From assembly GCF_020421205.1 (NCBI RefSeq), contig NZ_JAIZZH010000002.1:62001-126000 (forward strand): a DNA stretch of 64,000 nucleotides. Direction: 5' to 3'. The position numbers and the translations under genes are program-made. Below the pieces are notes generated by a model that was not told where the DNA came from, did not search any database, and saw only the letters and a list, made by a program, of their open reading frames with translations. Shown piece by piece: positions 1 to 8,120 of this stretch (within the stretch, counting starts at the first letter, position 1; every line of letters begins with the position of its first letter). This stretch comes from Hymenobacter pini (GTDB lineage: Bacteria > Bacteroidota > Bacteroidia > Cytophagales > Hymenobacteraceae).

Positions 1-1208
1 GGAAAGTCGGGCAGCACCTCTACAGTGAAGCTGTCCAGCGGCAGTGTGTTGCCATCTACGACATGAATCTGCCCATCAAACATGGAATAGCCCCACTTAT
101 GAGTGCCGTAAATGCCCTGCTTAGCTTTATTGAGCTTAATGCGTAGGGTTAGCTCGTCTCCCTTTTCCAAGAGCAGGCGCTGGCCCGAGCACGTCGCTGT
201 TACCCAGGTGCTATCGGCGCCCTTCTTGCTTTCGACGACAGGGCCGCCGCCCACCTCGCCGCCATTCTTGTAGAGGAATAGCTGGGCCTGGGCAGAGCCG
301 AAGGGGCTACTCAGTTCCACGGTGGTAGAGCCGCCCACATTCACATAGCAGGGCTCCAGCGCCTTCCAGCTATACGTTGCCGGATTCCACACCAGCGCGG
401 CCGTGGGTGCTTGGTAGCCGTAGCGGGCATCGGTATAATCGAAGGGCACGGTGCGTACCACCTCGGGCCGGCCTTCGTAGGCGCGGCCATAGTCCGGGCG
501 CTGGCCACTGATGCCAGCTACCAGCTTGCGGGCTTTTCGGAACTCCTCCCCGTAGCCGGGCGCTACGGCCGTGGGCAGTAGTAGCCGGTCCAATAACTCG
601 GGCATCAGCCCGGACCACCGAAAGCCCGCCTCGGCAAATACCTGCTCCCACACGGCACGGGCGTACACGCTGGGCAGCATACCACTTTCGAACAGGTGTA
701 CGGTGCTGCCCTCAGCAGGCCCACCCTTGCCCCGGTCGTAGAGGTCGTAGCAGTACGATTGCCGCCACTGCGTATGCGCCGCACCAGCAACGGCGGAGGC
801 CAGTACCCAGTCATGCTCCGTTACCGCTGGGAACGTCAGGTCGCGTAGCTTTTTGCCTTCCAGAGCGGCGTAGAAGGATTTATTACCGCCTATTACCTGG
901 GCTTCGAAGCCGGTGCCGGTGGTGTGTTGTTCCACGATGGCCACGGCCCCGGGCAGTAGCTCCCGGCCGCCGACTTCCAGCGTGCAGGGCAGCTGCTGGT
1001 ACGGCAGCTCAGTCAGGGCAGTACCGCGCTGGGCCTGCTCCAGGGCGGCCCGCACCTCGGGGCTGTCCGGCAGCATTACCGTGCTGCTGAAATCAGCCTG
1101 CACCGAAGCGGCTTGTAGGATATTATTGGCCTGCAGCGTCAGGGCTACGCGGCTATCTTCCGAGAGCGGCAGGCGCTGACCATCTGCTAAAACGAGGGAG
1201 CCAGCCAT
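1..1208 (-). CDS. Phage tail-type structural protein, 3' end beyond window
   Basis: An open frame starts at ATG 1208-1206 and stays open to base 1 (402 codons), so the C-terminus lies outside the window. The protein begins MAGSLVLADGQRLPLSEDS and contains alternating beta-type segments with many Tyr and Trp residues, with no signal peptide or membrane segment. Its start overlaps the stop of the preceding gene (shared TAATG), which indicates translational coupling within a late operon. I do not recognise a named domain. Position and style suggest a tail or baseplate protein, which is inference from context. It is a real gene: the frame is long and open, and the codon use matches its neighbours. 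Confidence 0.75.
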   Translation of the reverse strand, partial: MAGSLVLADGQRLPLSEDSRVALTLQANNILQAASVQADFSSTVMLPDSPEVRAALEQAQRGTALTELPYQQLPCTLEVGGRELLPGAVAIVEQHTTGTGFEAQVIGGNKSFYAALEGKKLRDLTFPAVTEHDWVLASAVAGAAHTQWRQSYCYDLYDRGKGGPAEGSTVHLFESGMLPSVYARAVWEQVFAEAGFRWSGLMPELLDRLLLPTAVAPGYGEEFRKARKLVAGISGQRPDYGRAYEGRPEVVRTVPFDYTDARYGYQAPTAALVWNPATYSWKALEPCYVNVGGSTTVELSSPFGSAQAQLFLYKNGGEVGGGPVVESKKGADSTWVTATCSGQRLLLEKGDELTLRIKLNKAKQGIYGTHKWGYSMFDGQIHVVDGNTLPLDSFTVEVLPDF

Positions 1209-1630
1209 TAGATTCGCGTAAGAGCATTGGAAGCTGGCAGCTCAATTTCCACGTCCAGCTCGGTGCGGGTGGCCGAACTGGTACGGCCGGCTGCGGCTGG
1301 CACTACCAGCACGGGCGTCAGCTGGCCGGCGGCATTCTGCACATACACCTGAGGGGAATCCAGCAAGGAAGTCAGGGCTTCGTGCTGGGCGGGCGTCAGG
1401 TTGCCGGCCCTGAGCAGCCGGCGGCGGGTGCGGGTGCGCTGCAAGACCTGCACGGAACCAGACGCGGTGCGCAGAACGCTGTCCGCTTCAGGCTGGGTGG
1501 TATCGTCCGTGTCGCCGGTGAAGCCCCAGCCTTCCCAGTTGCCGAGGGGCGAGAGCCAGCGCAGGTACACGGTGCGGGCCGGGCAAGCGGGCGTGAGCTG
1601 GATTTCGTAGGGCTGCGTGAAAACTTGCAT
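1208..1630 (-). CDS. Small phage tail-associated protein, 140 aa
   Basis: The 140-residue product starts MQVFTQPYEIQLTPACPART and includes YLRWLSPLGNWEGWGF, a beta-rich Trp-containing stretch of the kind seen in small tail proteins of Bacteroidota prophages. The C-terminal half (about residues 85-140) holds LTPAQHEALTSLLDSPQVYVQ. It overlaps the next gene by one base. It is the first gene after a bidirectional terminator and a repeat-bearing promoter-like element (1635-1719), so it probably opens a late transcription unit. The specific role in the tail is not known to me. Confidence 0.7.
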   Translation of the reverse strand: MQVFTQPYEIQLTPACPARTVYLRWLSPLGNWEGWGFTGDTDDTTQPEADSVLRTASGSVQVLQRTRTRRRLLRAGNLTPAQHEALTSLLDSPQVYVQNAAGQLTPVLVVPAAAGRTSSATRTELDVEIELPASNALTRI

Positions 1631-1634
1631 GTTG

Positions 1635-1719
1635 GCAAGGTGCCACCATGGGCTGGGGGCTGCAACGAGTCGCCCGCCAAAACGCCGCCGAGCTGGGGCA
1701 AAACGCCGGGCAGTTAGGG
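1635..1719 (-). promoter_or_regulatory. Promoter-like element with two 21-bp direct repeats, copy A
   Basis: On the plus strand CAAAACGCC begins at 1678 and again at 1699, exactly 21 bp apart, and the flanking bases of each 21-mer are partly conserved. Twelve bp from the repeat (plus coordinates 1660-1666) lies CTGCAAC, and 25 bp further GCAAGGTGCCACC (1635-1647). The same words occur at the same offsets upstream of the small terminase gene (9652-9736). Read on the minus strand this gives direct repeats, TTGCAG, then GGTGGCACCTTGC just before the ATG at 1630. I infer an activated phage promoter. If the last word is a -7 box, the mRNA would be nearly leaderless. Confidence 0.55.
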
Positions 1720-1729
1720 AACAGGCATA

Positions 1730-1761
1730 AAAATGCCCCGCCTGGTAGAGCGGGGCATTTT
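1730..1761. terminator. Bidirectional intrinsic terminator
   Basis: A perfect 12-bp stem (AAAATGCCCCGC / GCGGGGCATTTT) closes over an 8-base loop and has A and T runs at the two ends. It separates the secreted-protein gene at 1787-2221 from the late operon at 1-1630 and can act on either strand. Confidence 0.85.
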
Positions 1762-1786
1762 TGCATAACGAAGAGAGGTTGCCAGG

Positions 1787-2221
1787 TTATTTCACCTTTG
1801 CCGGTTTGCCCTTGCCGTTTTCCTTGTTCGTCAAGGTGAGCTTGACAGTGCCCGACGGCTCCGTTACAGCCACAGTATTGAATGAACGGGCTACTCCATC
1901 GGTAGTCGTCTCCTGCCAGGTCGAGTTATACACAACCCGTTTGCTCGGCCGGGAAGCGGCTGGCACGGTCCCTACCCATACGGACATAATATTACCGGAA
2001 GGCGTACCCAGCAGCTTCTCCTGCGTCATATTCAGGCAGGAAATACCCGGTATTCCTAGCAGCGCATTGGTGATACATTCAGTCCGTTCGTTTTTCTGTA
2101 TATAGGCGCCATTGCCTTGTTGTACAGCACCGGAAATCGTGTTCTGTGCGTGTAGCGAAGTAGCGGTTGAGAGGCCAGCAAAAAATGCAACTGCCGTTAT
2201 TTTCTGAACGAAGCTTTTCAT
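1787..2221 (-). CDS. Small secreted hypothetical protein (prophage accessory gene)
   Basis: I chose the ATG at 2221 because it places a clear signal peptide at the N-terminus (MKSFVQKITAVAFFAGLSTATSLHAQ, cleavage expected after AQ near residue 25); the longer open frame upstream has no convincing coding character. The mature part is about 120 residues and contains two Cys within TECITNALLGIPGISC and a basic tail. It sits alone between two terminators inside the tail module, which is typical of an independently transcribed moron gene. I do not recognise the family. Confidence 0.65.
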   Translation of the reverse strand: MKSFVQKITAVAFFAGLSTATSLHAQNTISGAVQQGNGAYIQKNERTECITNALLGIPGISCLNMTQEKLLGTPSGNIMSVWVGTVPAASRPSKRVVYNSTWQETTTDGVARSFNTVAVTEPSGTVKLTLTNKENGKGKPAKVK

Positions 2222-2360
2222 GAGGGTGGAGTTAAGTATTAGATATGCCCAATCTTTTCCAATTACTGTGCCATCGTTGTCACGCCATATCGTTCGCGGC
2301 AGCCGTACGATAGAAATAAATAATAGTTGAGCTCCTATCATGCTACAACACCACGCTACA

Positions 2361-2390
2361 CAAAAGCCCCGACGTACGTCGGGGCTTTTG
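2361..2390. terminator. Perfect palindromic terminator
   Basis: CAAAAGCCCCGAC and its exact complement flank the tetranucleotide GTAC, giving a 30-bp palindrome with A and T ends. It lies 10 bp beyond the stop of the tail-fiber gene at 2401 and insulates that operon from the small secreted-protein gene. Confidence 0.85.
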
Positions 2391-2400
2391 TTTCTATTAC

Positions 2401-4824
2401 CTACACCAGCCCGTGGCTCATGGGCTTGTGCATCCCGGACACGGGCTCGCCCGCTAGTTTTAAATGGAAGTAGGCTTTGCCGGTGACGTTGCCGAGCTGT
2501 CGCACGTAGGACCAACTGCCGCCGGCCAGCCGCTTTTTCAGGATAACCGCGCCCTGATCATCTACATCCAGTGTGAAATCGGAGCCGAACGGTACGTTAT
2601 CAATGATAGGCGCATTGTTCGGTCCCTCGCCAACATTGATGCCCAGGATGCGCCGCAACATGTAGCCGCTATCGGTACCGGGGCGCGCTTCTACTCCCAT
2701 CGGCACCTGGTACTCAGGTAGCTCATCCTGACTTTCGCTTACGCCCAGCACAAAGTAAATCGACTTCACGGAGTCCGGCACCGGGGCGGGCACGGTGGCT
2801 TTCACCCCGCCTACTGAGCCGAAGGGCACGCCGCGGGTCGTTTTGGCCGCTGGAGCATAGTTGCTGCCATTGGGACGGTTGGTCACCAGCGAGTCGTTGA
2901 CAAACGACACATCATTGCGCAGAGAGTCGAACAGTTCCGCCGTGTAAGTCGGCCCGTCGCCAACAGGTGGCGGCGGGGGCGGTGGCGGGGTGTAGGAACC
3001 CGAAAAGACGGAATATTCCAACGCTCCCAGCCGAATCATGGAATCAGCAGTGTAGTGTAATCCGTCACTCAAAAAGGCGGGATTGGGCAAATCCACCAGC
3101 GTAGCCTCTGAGTGTGCTTCCACATACTGAGCTTGGGCAGCGGCTTGGTTCGGGGCCGCGTGCTGTTTTTTAGCAATTAGCTTGCGTACGCCAATGCCCG
3201 ATATTTCACTCTGAAACCGATTGATCAGGGCCGTGTACTCCGTGAGGAAGTCGGGATTGTTCGCATCCCCTTCCCCCAGGCCGGAAATGAGTACAGCCAC
3301 CCGCACGATGTAGCCCTGAGCTTCCAGCGCAGCTTTATAGGCATCCCATTCCTGCTTGAAGACGGGAAAGAGGTCCGACTGCCAGAAAGCGCACGTTGCA
3401 GAGTTGGTACTTTGCGGTGGGGTAACGTCCTTTTTGAAGATAAATAGCTGCTTGCCAATGTTGGCCGCATCATCTCGCCATGCTTTCACAAAAGCGGCAT
3501 CCGGCCCAAAGCCCCGTTCGTAGCCGGGTACCAGTGCTGGCGTTAGCGGATTATCATTCACGCCCACCTGGTAGGTCTGTACTGCGTTGGCCGTTTTGTT
3601 CCAAATTTTTACCCGCGAATCGGCCGTTTTGTATTCCGCTGGCAAGCCGGAAGAGGGGCTGAGTCCGGAGCCGTTGGATTGATCGAGCCCGAAAACAACT
3701 ATATCTGCATAGCCCGCTGAGCCAGCCCCGGCCGTAGGCGTAGCCGTTACCACCGCTCCCGCCGTGCTGGTACCCGCCGAGTTGGTAGCGAAGGCGCGGA
3801 ACTGGTAGCTCACCCCATTAGTCAGGCCGGTGATTGGGTGGCTCAGGTTGGCGGTGGTGCCCGCCACCAGCCAGTTGCCGGACGTGCCCGGTCGGTACTC
3901 ATAGCGGTAGCTCTGAATAGCGGCACCATTGCTGGCCGGCGCTTCCAGGTTTACCACCACCTGGCCGTTGCCGGCCGTAGTATCCAGTTGCGAAACGGGG
4001 GCCGGCGCGGTGGGCGTAACAGTGGCGGCCGTAACAGATACTTGGCGCACGGGGGAAATCTTCACCGCCCCGGCCGAGTCCGTTACGGTGGCAGTCAGTT
4101 CGTAATTGCCGGCTGTCTGGGGCGTCCAGGAGCCCGATGCAGCGCTGCCGATGCTCACGGGGGCCCCGGTAGCCGTGTTGGTGGCCTGGGTGGCGTACGT
4201 GTAGGGGCCAGTGCCACCATTAGCCCCAGCGGTATAAGTTACCGCTGTGCCTACGGTTACAGAAGCGGTTGAGGTGGTGAGGGTCGCCACCAATGGGTTG
4301 GGCGTGGGCGTAACCGTTGCCGTGCCCGAGCTGAACACCAGCCGCCACTGCCCTGAAATATGGGCGTACCGGTCGTAGCTGCTCGTGGACTTGGTATGAA
4401 ACCACTGGTCACCCTCCTGATAGCCTATATTGTCGGTGCTGGTAGGCGCGTAGCCCTTGTCCACAATCACGTTGCCGTCGAGGCCATCCTGCCCGTCTAC
4501 GTAGTCGCGGCCCTTAACTGGTGTGGTACCAGGCTGGCCCTTCTTGCTGAACTGGAATATCCAGTTACCGCCGGCCTTCACGTACTCGTAGCCGGTGGCT
4601 TTGTCGGTATACGTGTCGTTATCAGCACCCATCGCAGCTGAGGGCACACCTACGCCGTAGCGCACTGTACCGCCCCGCTGCACCTCTTCACTCATAATGT
4701 TCATCAACCGCACGAGCAGGGCCGATAAGCCCGGGCCGGAGAGGTTGGCCCCGCTTACCAGTGTGGCCTGCGTTTCATCGCGCAGCAGCTGCAGCGCTTG
4801 TAAATTCTGGGCTTGTGTTGCCAT
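2401..4824 (-). CDS. Modular tail fiber / receptor-binding protein with SGNH-esterase-like domain
   Basis: This 807-residue protein is a chain of modules. It has an N-terminal helical start, a Gly/Asp-rich collagen-like stretch (about 94-125), an Ig/PKD-like beta domain (about 180-265), a fibronectin III-like domain (about 270-365), an SGNH/sialate-O-acetylesterase-like domain (about 372-610), an eight-proline hinge and a C-terminal beta domain (625-807). The esterase call rests on GLDQSN with Ser383 and on DGLH with Asp587 and His590, matching blocks I and V of the family. A likely role is binding and deacetylating a cell-surface glycan during adsorption. Lysogen neighbours and length fit a tail fiber. 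The enzymatic activity is inferred. Confidence 0.7.
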   Translation of the reverse strand: MATQAQNLQALQLLRDETQATLVSGANLSGPGLSALLVRLMNIMSEEVQRGGTVRYGVGVPSAAMGADNDTYTDKATGYEYVKAGGNWIFQFSKKGQPGTTPVKGRDYVDGQDGLDGNVIVDKGYAPTSTDNIGYQEGDQWFHTKSTSSYDRYAHISGQWRLVFSSGTATVTPTPNPLVATLTTSTASVTVGTAVTYTAGANGGTGPYTYATQATNTATGAPVSIGSAASGSWTPQTAGNYELTATVTDSAGAVKISPVRQVSVTAATVTPTAPAPVSQLDTTAGNGQVVVNLEAPASNGAAIQSYRYEYRPGTSGNWLVAGTTANLSHPITGLTNGVSYQFRAFATNSAGTSTAGAVVTATPTAGAGSAGYADIVVFGLDQSNGSGLSPSSGLPAEYKTADSRVKIWNKTANAVQTYQVGVNDNPLTPALVPGYERGFGPDAAFVKAWRDDAANIGKQLFIFKKDVTPPQSTNSATCAFWQSDLFPVFKQEWDAYKAALEAQGYIVRVAVLISGLGEGDANNPDFLTEYTALINRFQSEISGIGVRKLIAKKQHAAPNQAAAQAQYVEAHSEATLVDLPNPAFLSDGLHYTADSMIRLGALEYSVFSGSYTPPPPPPPPVGDGPTYTAELFDSLRNDVSFVNDSLVTNRPNGSNYAPAAKTTRGVPFGSVGGVKATVPAPVPDSVKSIYFVLGVSESQDELPEYQVPMGVEARPGTDSGYMLRRILGINVGEGPNNAPIIDNVPFGSDFTLDVDDQGAVILKKRLAGGSWSYVRQLGNVTGKAYFHLKLAGEPVSGMHKPMSHGLV

Positions 4825-4827
4825 CGT

Positions 4828-6222
4828 TTATAGGAAATCGGGGTCTGAGAAATCGGGAATCTTGAAATCGTGGCCACCGGTGCCGGGGTCGGGCGGCACC
4901 ACCACGCCGCCCTGGCACGTGCCAGCATAGCTGCGGTCCGTGTCGCAGAGGGTCAGCACCGCCCGGGCCGCGCAGGCCAGCAGGTCGCGCGGCAGGCTCA
5001 AGCGCGTGACGCCGGCGGGCAGGTAGTCCGGCAGCGGCACGGCACGGATTTCTACCTCCTGACCCAGCCCATCCAGGTAGCGCCACTCGGCAAACCAAGT
5101 GCTACCTGGGGCCCGCTCGGGCAGCCACACGGCTACATCCAGGGGCAGGCCCACCGCCTGCACCAACTGGCCACTGGGAAAAGCCGAGAGCGGGGCCGCT
5201 GTGGGCTGTCCGGCCAAATAGCGGCCCGTGGGAGTGTTCGGTGCTGGGGCCGAAAGCAGCGCATAGTGGCGGCCGGGGCCCTCCTGCCAGTTGCCCGCCG
5301 AATTGGCATCCACTTCCCGCCAGCGGTAAGCGAAAGGCAGCGTAGCGGCGCTATCGTACACGGCGGGCAGGCCTGGTGGATAGGTAATTTGGGGCAGCAG
5401 TTCAACGGCGAGGTCAGCCGCCACGTCTACCTGTTCCGCTTCGCGCCGCACGGTTTTGCGCAGGCGGGCAAAGGGAGCCAGCGCGCCCACCCGCAGCAAT
5501 TCTACCTGCACGTGCAGGCCGGGCCGTGGCTGGCCCTCGGGTGTGAGCAGCGCCGTAACAGGCGTATCGAGCAGCGCCGGGCGCGGTAACCGTCCACCCA
5601 CGGCGTAAAATGCCGGCGCGGGCTCTGGTGCGGGTGTAGGAGGCTGCACGGGTACCAGCTCCACCACAACCTGCTCGGTTACCTTGCAGCCGCGGCTATC
5701 CTCCACCGTGAGAGTGTGCGTCCCCTCAGGTACCAGGATAAACAGCAGTTGGCCGGCGGGCGTACCGGCCGGATAGTCACTGAGCGGGGTGCCATCGGCG
5801 GCTACTAACGTCGCTTTTACCCAAGCGGCCGTGGTGCTGGCCGTTACCTCTACCGAGGCGCGCGTAGTGCTGGGCATCACCTGCAGGCCGGATAGGGCCA
5901 GGTCGCAGGTACCGGGGGCTGGCTCAGCCGGGCCGGCTGCGCCGCAACTGATGGTATAGGTGCGGCTGGCCCGTTTGCCCGCGTAATCCGAAGCCTCAAT
6001 CGTGTACTCACCATCCGCTACCGGGGAAAACCGGAACGTATTGCTGAAACCGGCACCCGTATCGGCCAGCACCACCCCATCTGGCCCGCTCACGGTGCAG
6101 GAAACCGAAGGGTCGCCATCCAGCGAGGAAGTGCTGCGTACGGTTACGCGCAGCTCAGCACCGTGCCCAAGACTCAGGCAGGTATGTTGTACGCCCAGCG
6201 TAATGGAGTCGAGTGCAGGCAT
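4828..6222 (-). CDS. Phage structural protein with Ig-like domains, 464 aa
   Basis: Two beta-sandwich-like regions are visible near the N-terminus (about 20-95 and 105-190; VADGEYTIEASDYAGKR and VPEGTHTLTVEDSRG resemble Ig/PKD strands). A Pro-rich linker around 195-210 follows, then a larger domain of unknown fold and a Gly/Pro/Asp-rich tail. The ATG shares a base with the stop of the upstream gene, and the next gene starts three bases after its stop, so it is embedded in the tail operon. It is probably a tail decoration or baseplate protein. There is no catalytic motif that I can see. Confidence 0.65.
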   Translation of the reverse strand: MPALDSITLGVQHTCLSLGHGAELRVTVRSTSSLDGDPSVSCTVSGPDGVVLADTGAGFSNTFRFSPVADGEYTIEASDYAGKRASRTYTISCGAAGPAEPAPGTCDLALSGLQVMPSTTRASVEVTASTTAAWVKATLVAADGTPLSDYPAGTPAGQLLFILVPEGTHTLTVEDSRGCKVTEQVVVELVPVQPPTPAPEPAPAFYAVGGRLPRPALLDTPVTALLTPEGQPRPGLHVQVELLRVGALAPFARLRKTVRREAEQVDVAADLAVELLPQITYPPGLPAVYDSAATLPFAYRWREVDANSAGNWQEGPGRHYALLSAPAPNTPTGRYLAGQPTAAPLSAFPSGQLVQAVGLPLDVAVWLPERAPGSTWFAEWRYLDGLGQEVEIRAVPLPDYLPAGVTRLSLPRDLLACAARAVLTLCDTDRSYAGTCQGGVVVPPDPGTGGHDFKIPDFSDPDFL

Positions 6223-6701
6223 TAGTAGGCAGTGGTTTGCGTTAGGTCAGGGAATAGATCGGAACCCAGGGAGCGGCGCACTTCAGCCGAAAGGGAGCCC
6301 TGGAGGCGCGCCCGGCTCTGCTGCAGCACCAGCCGTAGCGTGCCGGTGGGCTTACCGAAGCGCGGGTCCTCGCCCCGAAACAGGCGCGTACCCCGGCGCA
6401 GGATGCTGGTGGCCACAGCCCAGGGGCTGGCACTAGAGCCGCGGGCGGCCAGCCAGGCGGTGATGTCAGCTATCATCGCGCGGCCCGGCTTGGCTTGCGG
6501 GTCAGCGGCGGGGCCGCTACCGGTTTCCAGCGCCCCGATGTGGGCGGGGCCATAGAGGCGGGCCAGCTCAGGGGCGGATTCGGAGCGCAGGGCGGCAATG
6601 GTGCGGCCCGTGGCCCGCTGGCCTGAGCGCGTGATGCTCTCGCCCAGCTCGGCCTGGGTACGGTTGATTTCGGTGCTCAGTAGCTGGGCCAGGTTCATCA
6701 C
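6222..6701 (-). CDS. Small phage morphogenesis protein, 159 aa
   Basis: The product is helical at the N-terminus (LAQLLSTEINRTQAELGESI) and continues with RGSSASPWAVATSILRRGTRLF and a Gln/Arg-rich C-terminus. The size and operon position would suit a head-tail connector or HK97 gp10-like tail-completion protein, but no diagnostic motif confirms this. It overlaps the next gene by one base and directly abuts the previous one, so it is co-translated with neighbours. Confidence 0.6.
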   Translation of the reverse strand: MMNLAQLLSTEINRTQAELGESITRSGQRATGRTIAALRSESAPELARLYGPAHIGALETGSGPAADPQAKPGRAMIADITAWLAARGSSASPWAVATSILRRGTRLFRGEDPRFGKPTGTLRLVLQQSRARLQGSLSAEVRRSLGSDLFPDLTQTTAY

Positions 6702-7142
6702 TTAGCAGAGGCTGGCCCGCTCCCGGGGCGTGAGGGTTACCTGTAGCACCACCCCGTCGAGGTTGCCGTCGAACTGGTTGTAGGCGCTGACGATGTTGCC
6801 GGCCGTTACCTTCTCCAGGTCGGGGTGCTGCTCCAGGGCAGTGAGCAAGGCGAAGGCGGCTGTCAGCAACTCATTCATGCGCGGCAGTCGCTGCTCAGCC
6901 GACTCAGCTAGGGCAGAGTAAGCCAGCACGCTGATAGTGGCCTGAAAGCTGGTAGAAGTGCGCGTCCCGTATTTGTTGCGGTTGGGGGTAACGAGCATCT
7001 TATCTTCTACCAGCACAATGGTTTCGGTGAGCGTGAGCCGGTCCAACTCAATGTTGGCCTCTTCCTTTTCACCGTGGGCAAAGTGGCAGCCGGGAATGGC
7101 AGCTTCAGCGCAGGCGCGTAGGGTTGGGATGGGGTACTGCAT
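6702..7142 (-). CDS. Phage tail-associated hypothetical protein, 146 aa
   Basis: The protein has mixed alpha/beta character with LTETIVLVEDKMLVTP and a C-terminal LDGVVLQVTLT strand pair flanking a helical region (about 75-115). This layout is reminiscent of tail-terminator or tail-completion proteins, but that is a guess from shape and position. Its stop directly abuts the start of the 6222-6701 gene. Upstream, a 193-bp gap carries a short gene on the opposite strand. Confidence 0.6.
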   Translation of the reverse strand: MQYPIPTLRACAEAAIPGCHFAHGEKEEANIELDRLTLTETIVLVEDKMLVTPNRNKYGTRTSTSFQATISVLAYSALAESAEQRLPRMNELLTAAFALLTALEQHPDLEKVTAGNIVSAYNQFDGNLDGVVLQVTLTPRERASLC

Positions 7143-7162
7143 TGGGTTGCTATCTTGGAGGC

Positions 7163-7330
7163 ATGCGCCGATTCTTCCTGTATGTATTCGCCGTGCTGGT
7201 GCTGTTCGCTGTGCTGGCGCAAGTCGGTTATTGGCTGCCGTTGAATCTGTTATTCACCTTCCTGCTCTGGACTTCTCCGATCTGGGCACTTGTCCTTGTG
7301 CTACTCCTCTTCAGGAAGCTGCTGCGGTAG
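7163..7330 (+). CDS. Small two-helix membrane protein, 55 aa
   Basis: ATG 7163 follows TTGGAGG by a suitable distance, a better ribosome-binding site than most in this window. The product MRRFFLYVFAVLVLFAVLAQ has two hydrophobic segments (about 4-22 and 25-48) and a basic C-terminus. It fits almost exactly in the gap between two minus-strand phage genes. A holin-like or superinfection role is possible but not shown. The opposite orientation to all neighbours argues for caution. Confidence 0.45.
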   Translation: MRRFFLYVFAVLVLFAVLAQVGYWLPLNLLFTFLLWTSPIWALVLVLLLFRKLLR

Positions 7331-7335
7331 GCGTA

Positions 7336-8117
7336 TCATTTCTGCAGCCGCTCCTGCTGCTTGTGCACCTGGTAGCGGTAGTAGGCTTTGTGGTTTTCTA
7401 GCTCAATCATGGTGTTGACTTCGGGCCATTTCAGGCGGTAGAAGTAGTCCCACTTGCTTTTGTCGCCCCCGGCCAGCGCATCCACGACGGCCAGCGTGTC
7501 CCATTCCTGCGAGAACTGGCCGATGTTGGCGCTTCGCTCGGCGGCACTGAGAGGGATGCGCTTGAGTCGGGCGGCGTGGGCGCGGCGGATCCGGTCGAAC
7601 TCGGCAAAAAAAAATCGGTGAGCGGCAGCGCGTCGCGCAGCTTGACGTCCCCGCAGAGCGCTTCCAGCACGGCTACCCGGTCCGAGTCGTAGGCGGTGCC
7701 GTCGTAGGCGGGTTGGAGGATGGTAGCCAGCACCCGCAGACGCAGGGCAGCCACATCCTGGCTCAGTTCCTGAATGGCCGCGCCGATATCGGCGGCCTGC
7801 CCGAAGGTCAGTTCCGAGAGGTCAGCCAACACAGGGACTTCTATGCTGCCGATGTGCAGCGCCGTAGGGCGCAGCCACGCTTCCCGGTCTGGCATCGGCT
7901 CGGAGAGGAACAGCACGGCCTGCAGAGCGCGGCCCAGATGCTTCGGGTTCAGCTGCAACAGCTCGGCCGGGGAGCAGTCGAGCAGCACAGCCAGGCAGTC
8001 CTGCACGCTGGCCTCGCCCAGGAGGGCCAGTTGGGCGGCCTGGGCCAGGGTGACGCTACCCCAGTCGGTGGGCAGGGCAGCCAGGTGCGTGGAGAGGGAA
8101 ACGGCGAGTACGGGCAT
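7336..8117 (-). CDS. Phage morphogenesis protein read through a probable -1 frameshift (228 or 260 aa)
   Basis: Frame 0 starts at 8117 and stops at 7431 (228 aa), but after residue 170 it turns into Ser/Thr/Pro-rich sequence that looks out of frame. The switch coincides with a run of nine T on the coding strand (7606-7614). Slipping back one base continues as FAEFDRIRRAHAARLKR and then a natural-looking helical domain (EWDTLAVVDALAGGDKSKW, YYRYQVHKQQERLQK), stopping at TGA 7338-7336 for 260 aa in total. Long-tailed phages commonly make two tail-assembly chaperones this way. An indel or a sequencing error in the homopolymer is the alternative. Confidence 0.65.
7606..7614 (-). other. T9 slippery run at the frame switch
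   Basis: Nine consecutive A on the plus strand read as GAT-TTT-TTT-TTG on the coding strand. Tandem slippage by -1 re-pairs perfectly, so it could be a programmed ribosomal or transcriptional slippage site joining the two parts of the 7336-8117 gene. Confidence 0.5.
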
Positions 8118-8120
8118 GGC

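Noticed and set aside
2941..2998. Poly-proline run in the tail fiber as a possible repeat element
   Set aside because: It is a coding hinge of a modular fiber, not a separate repeat.
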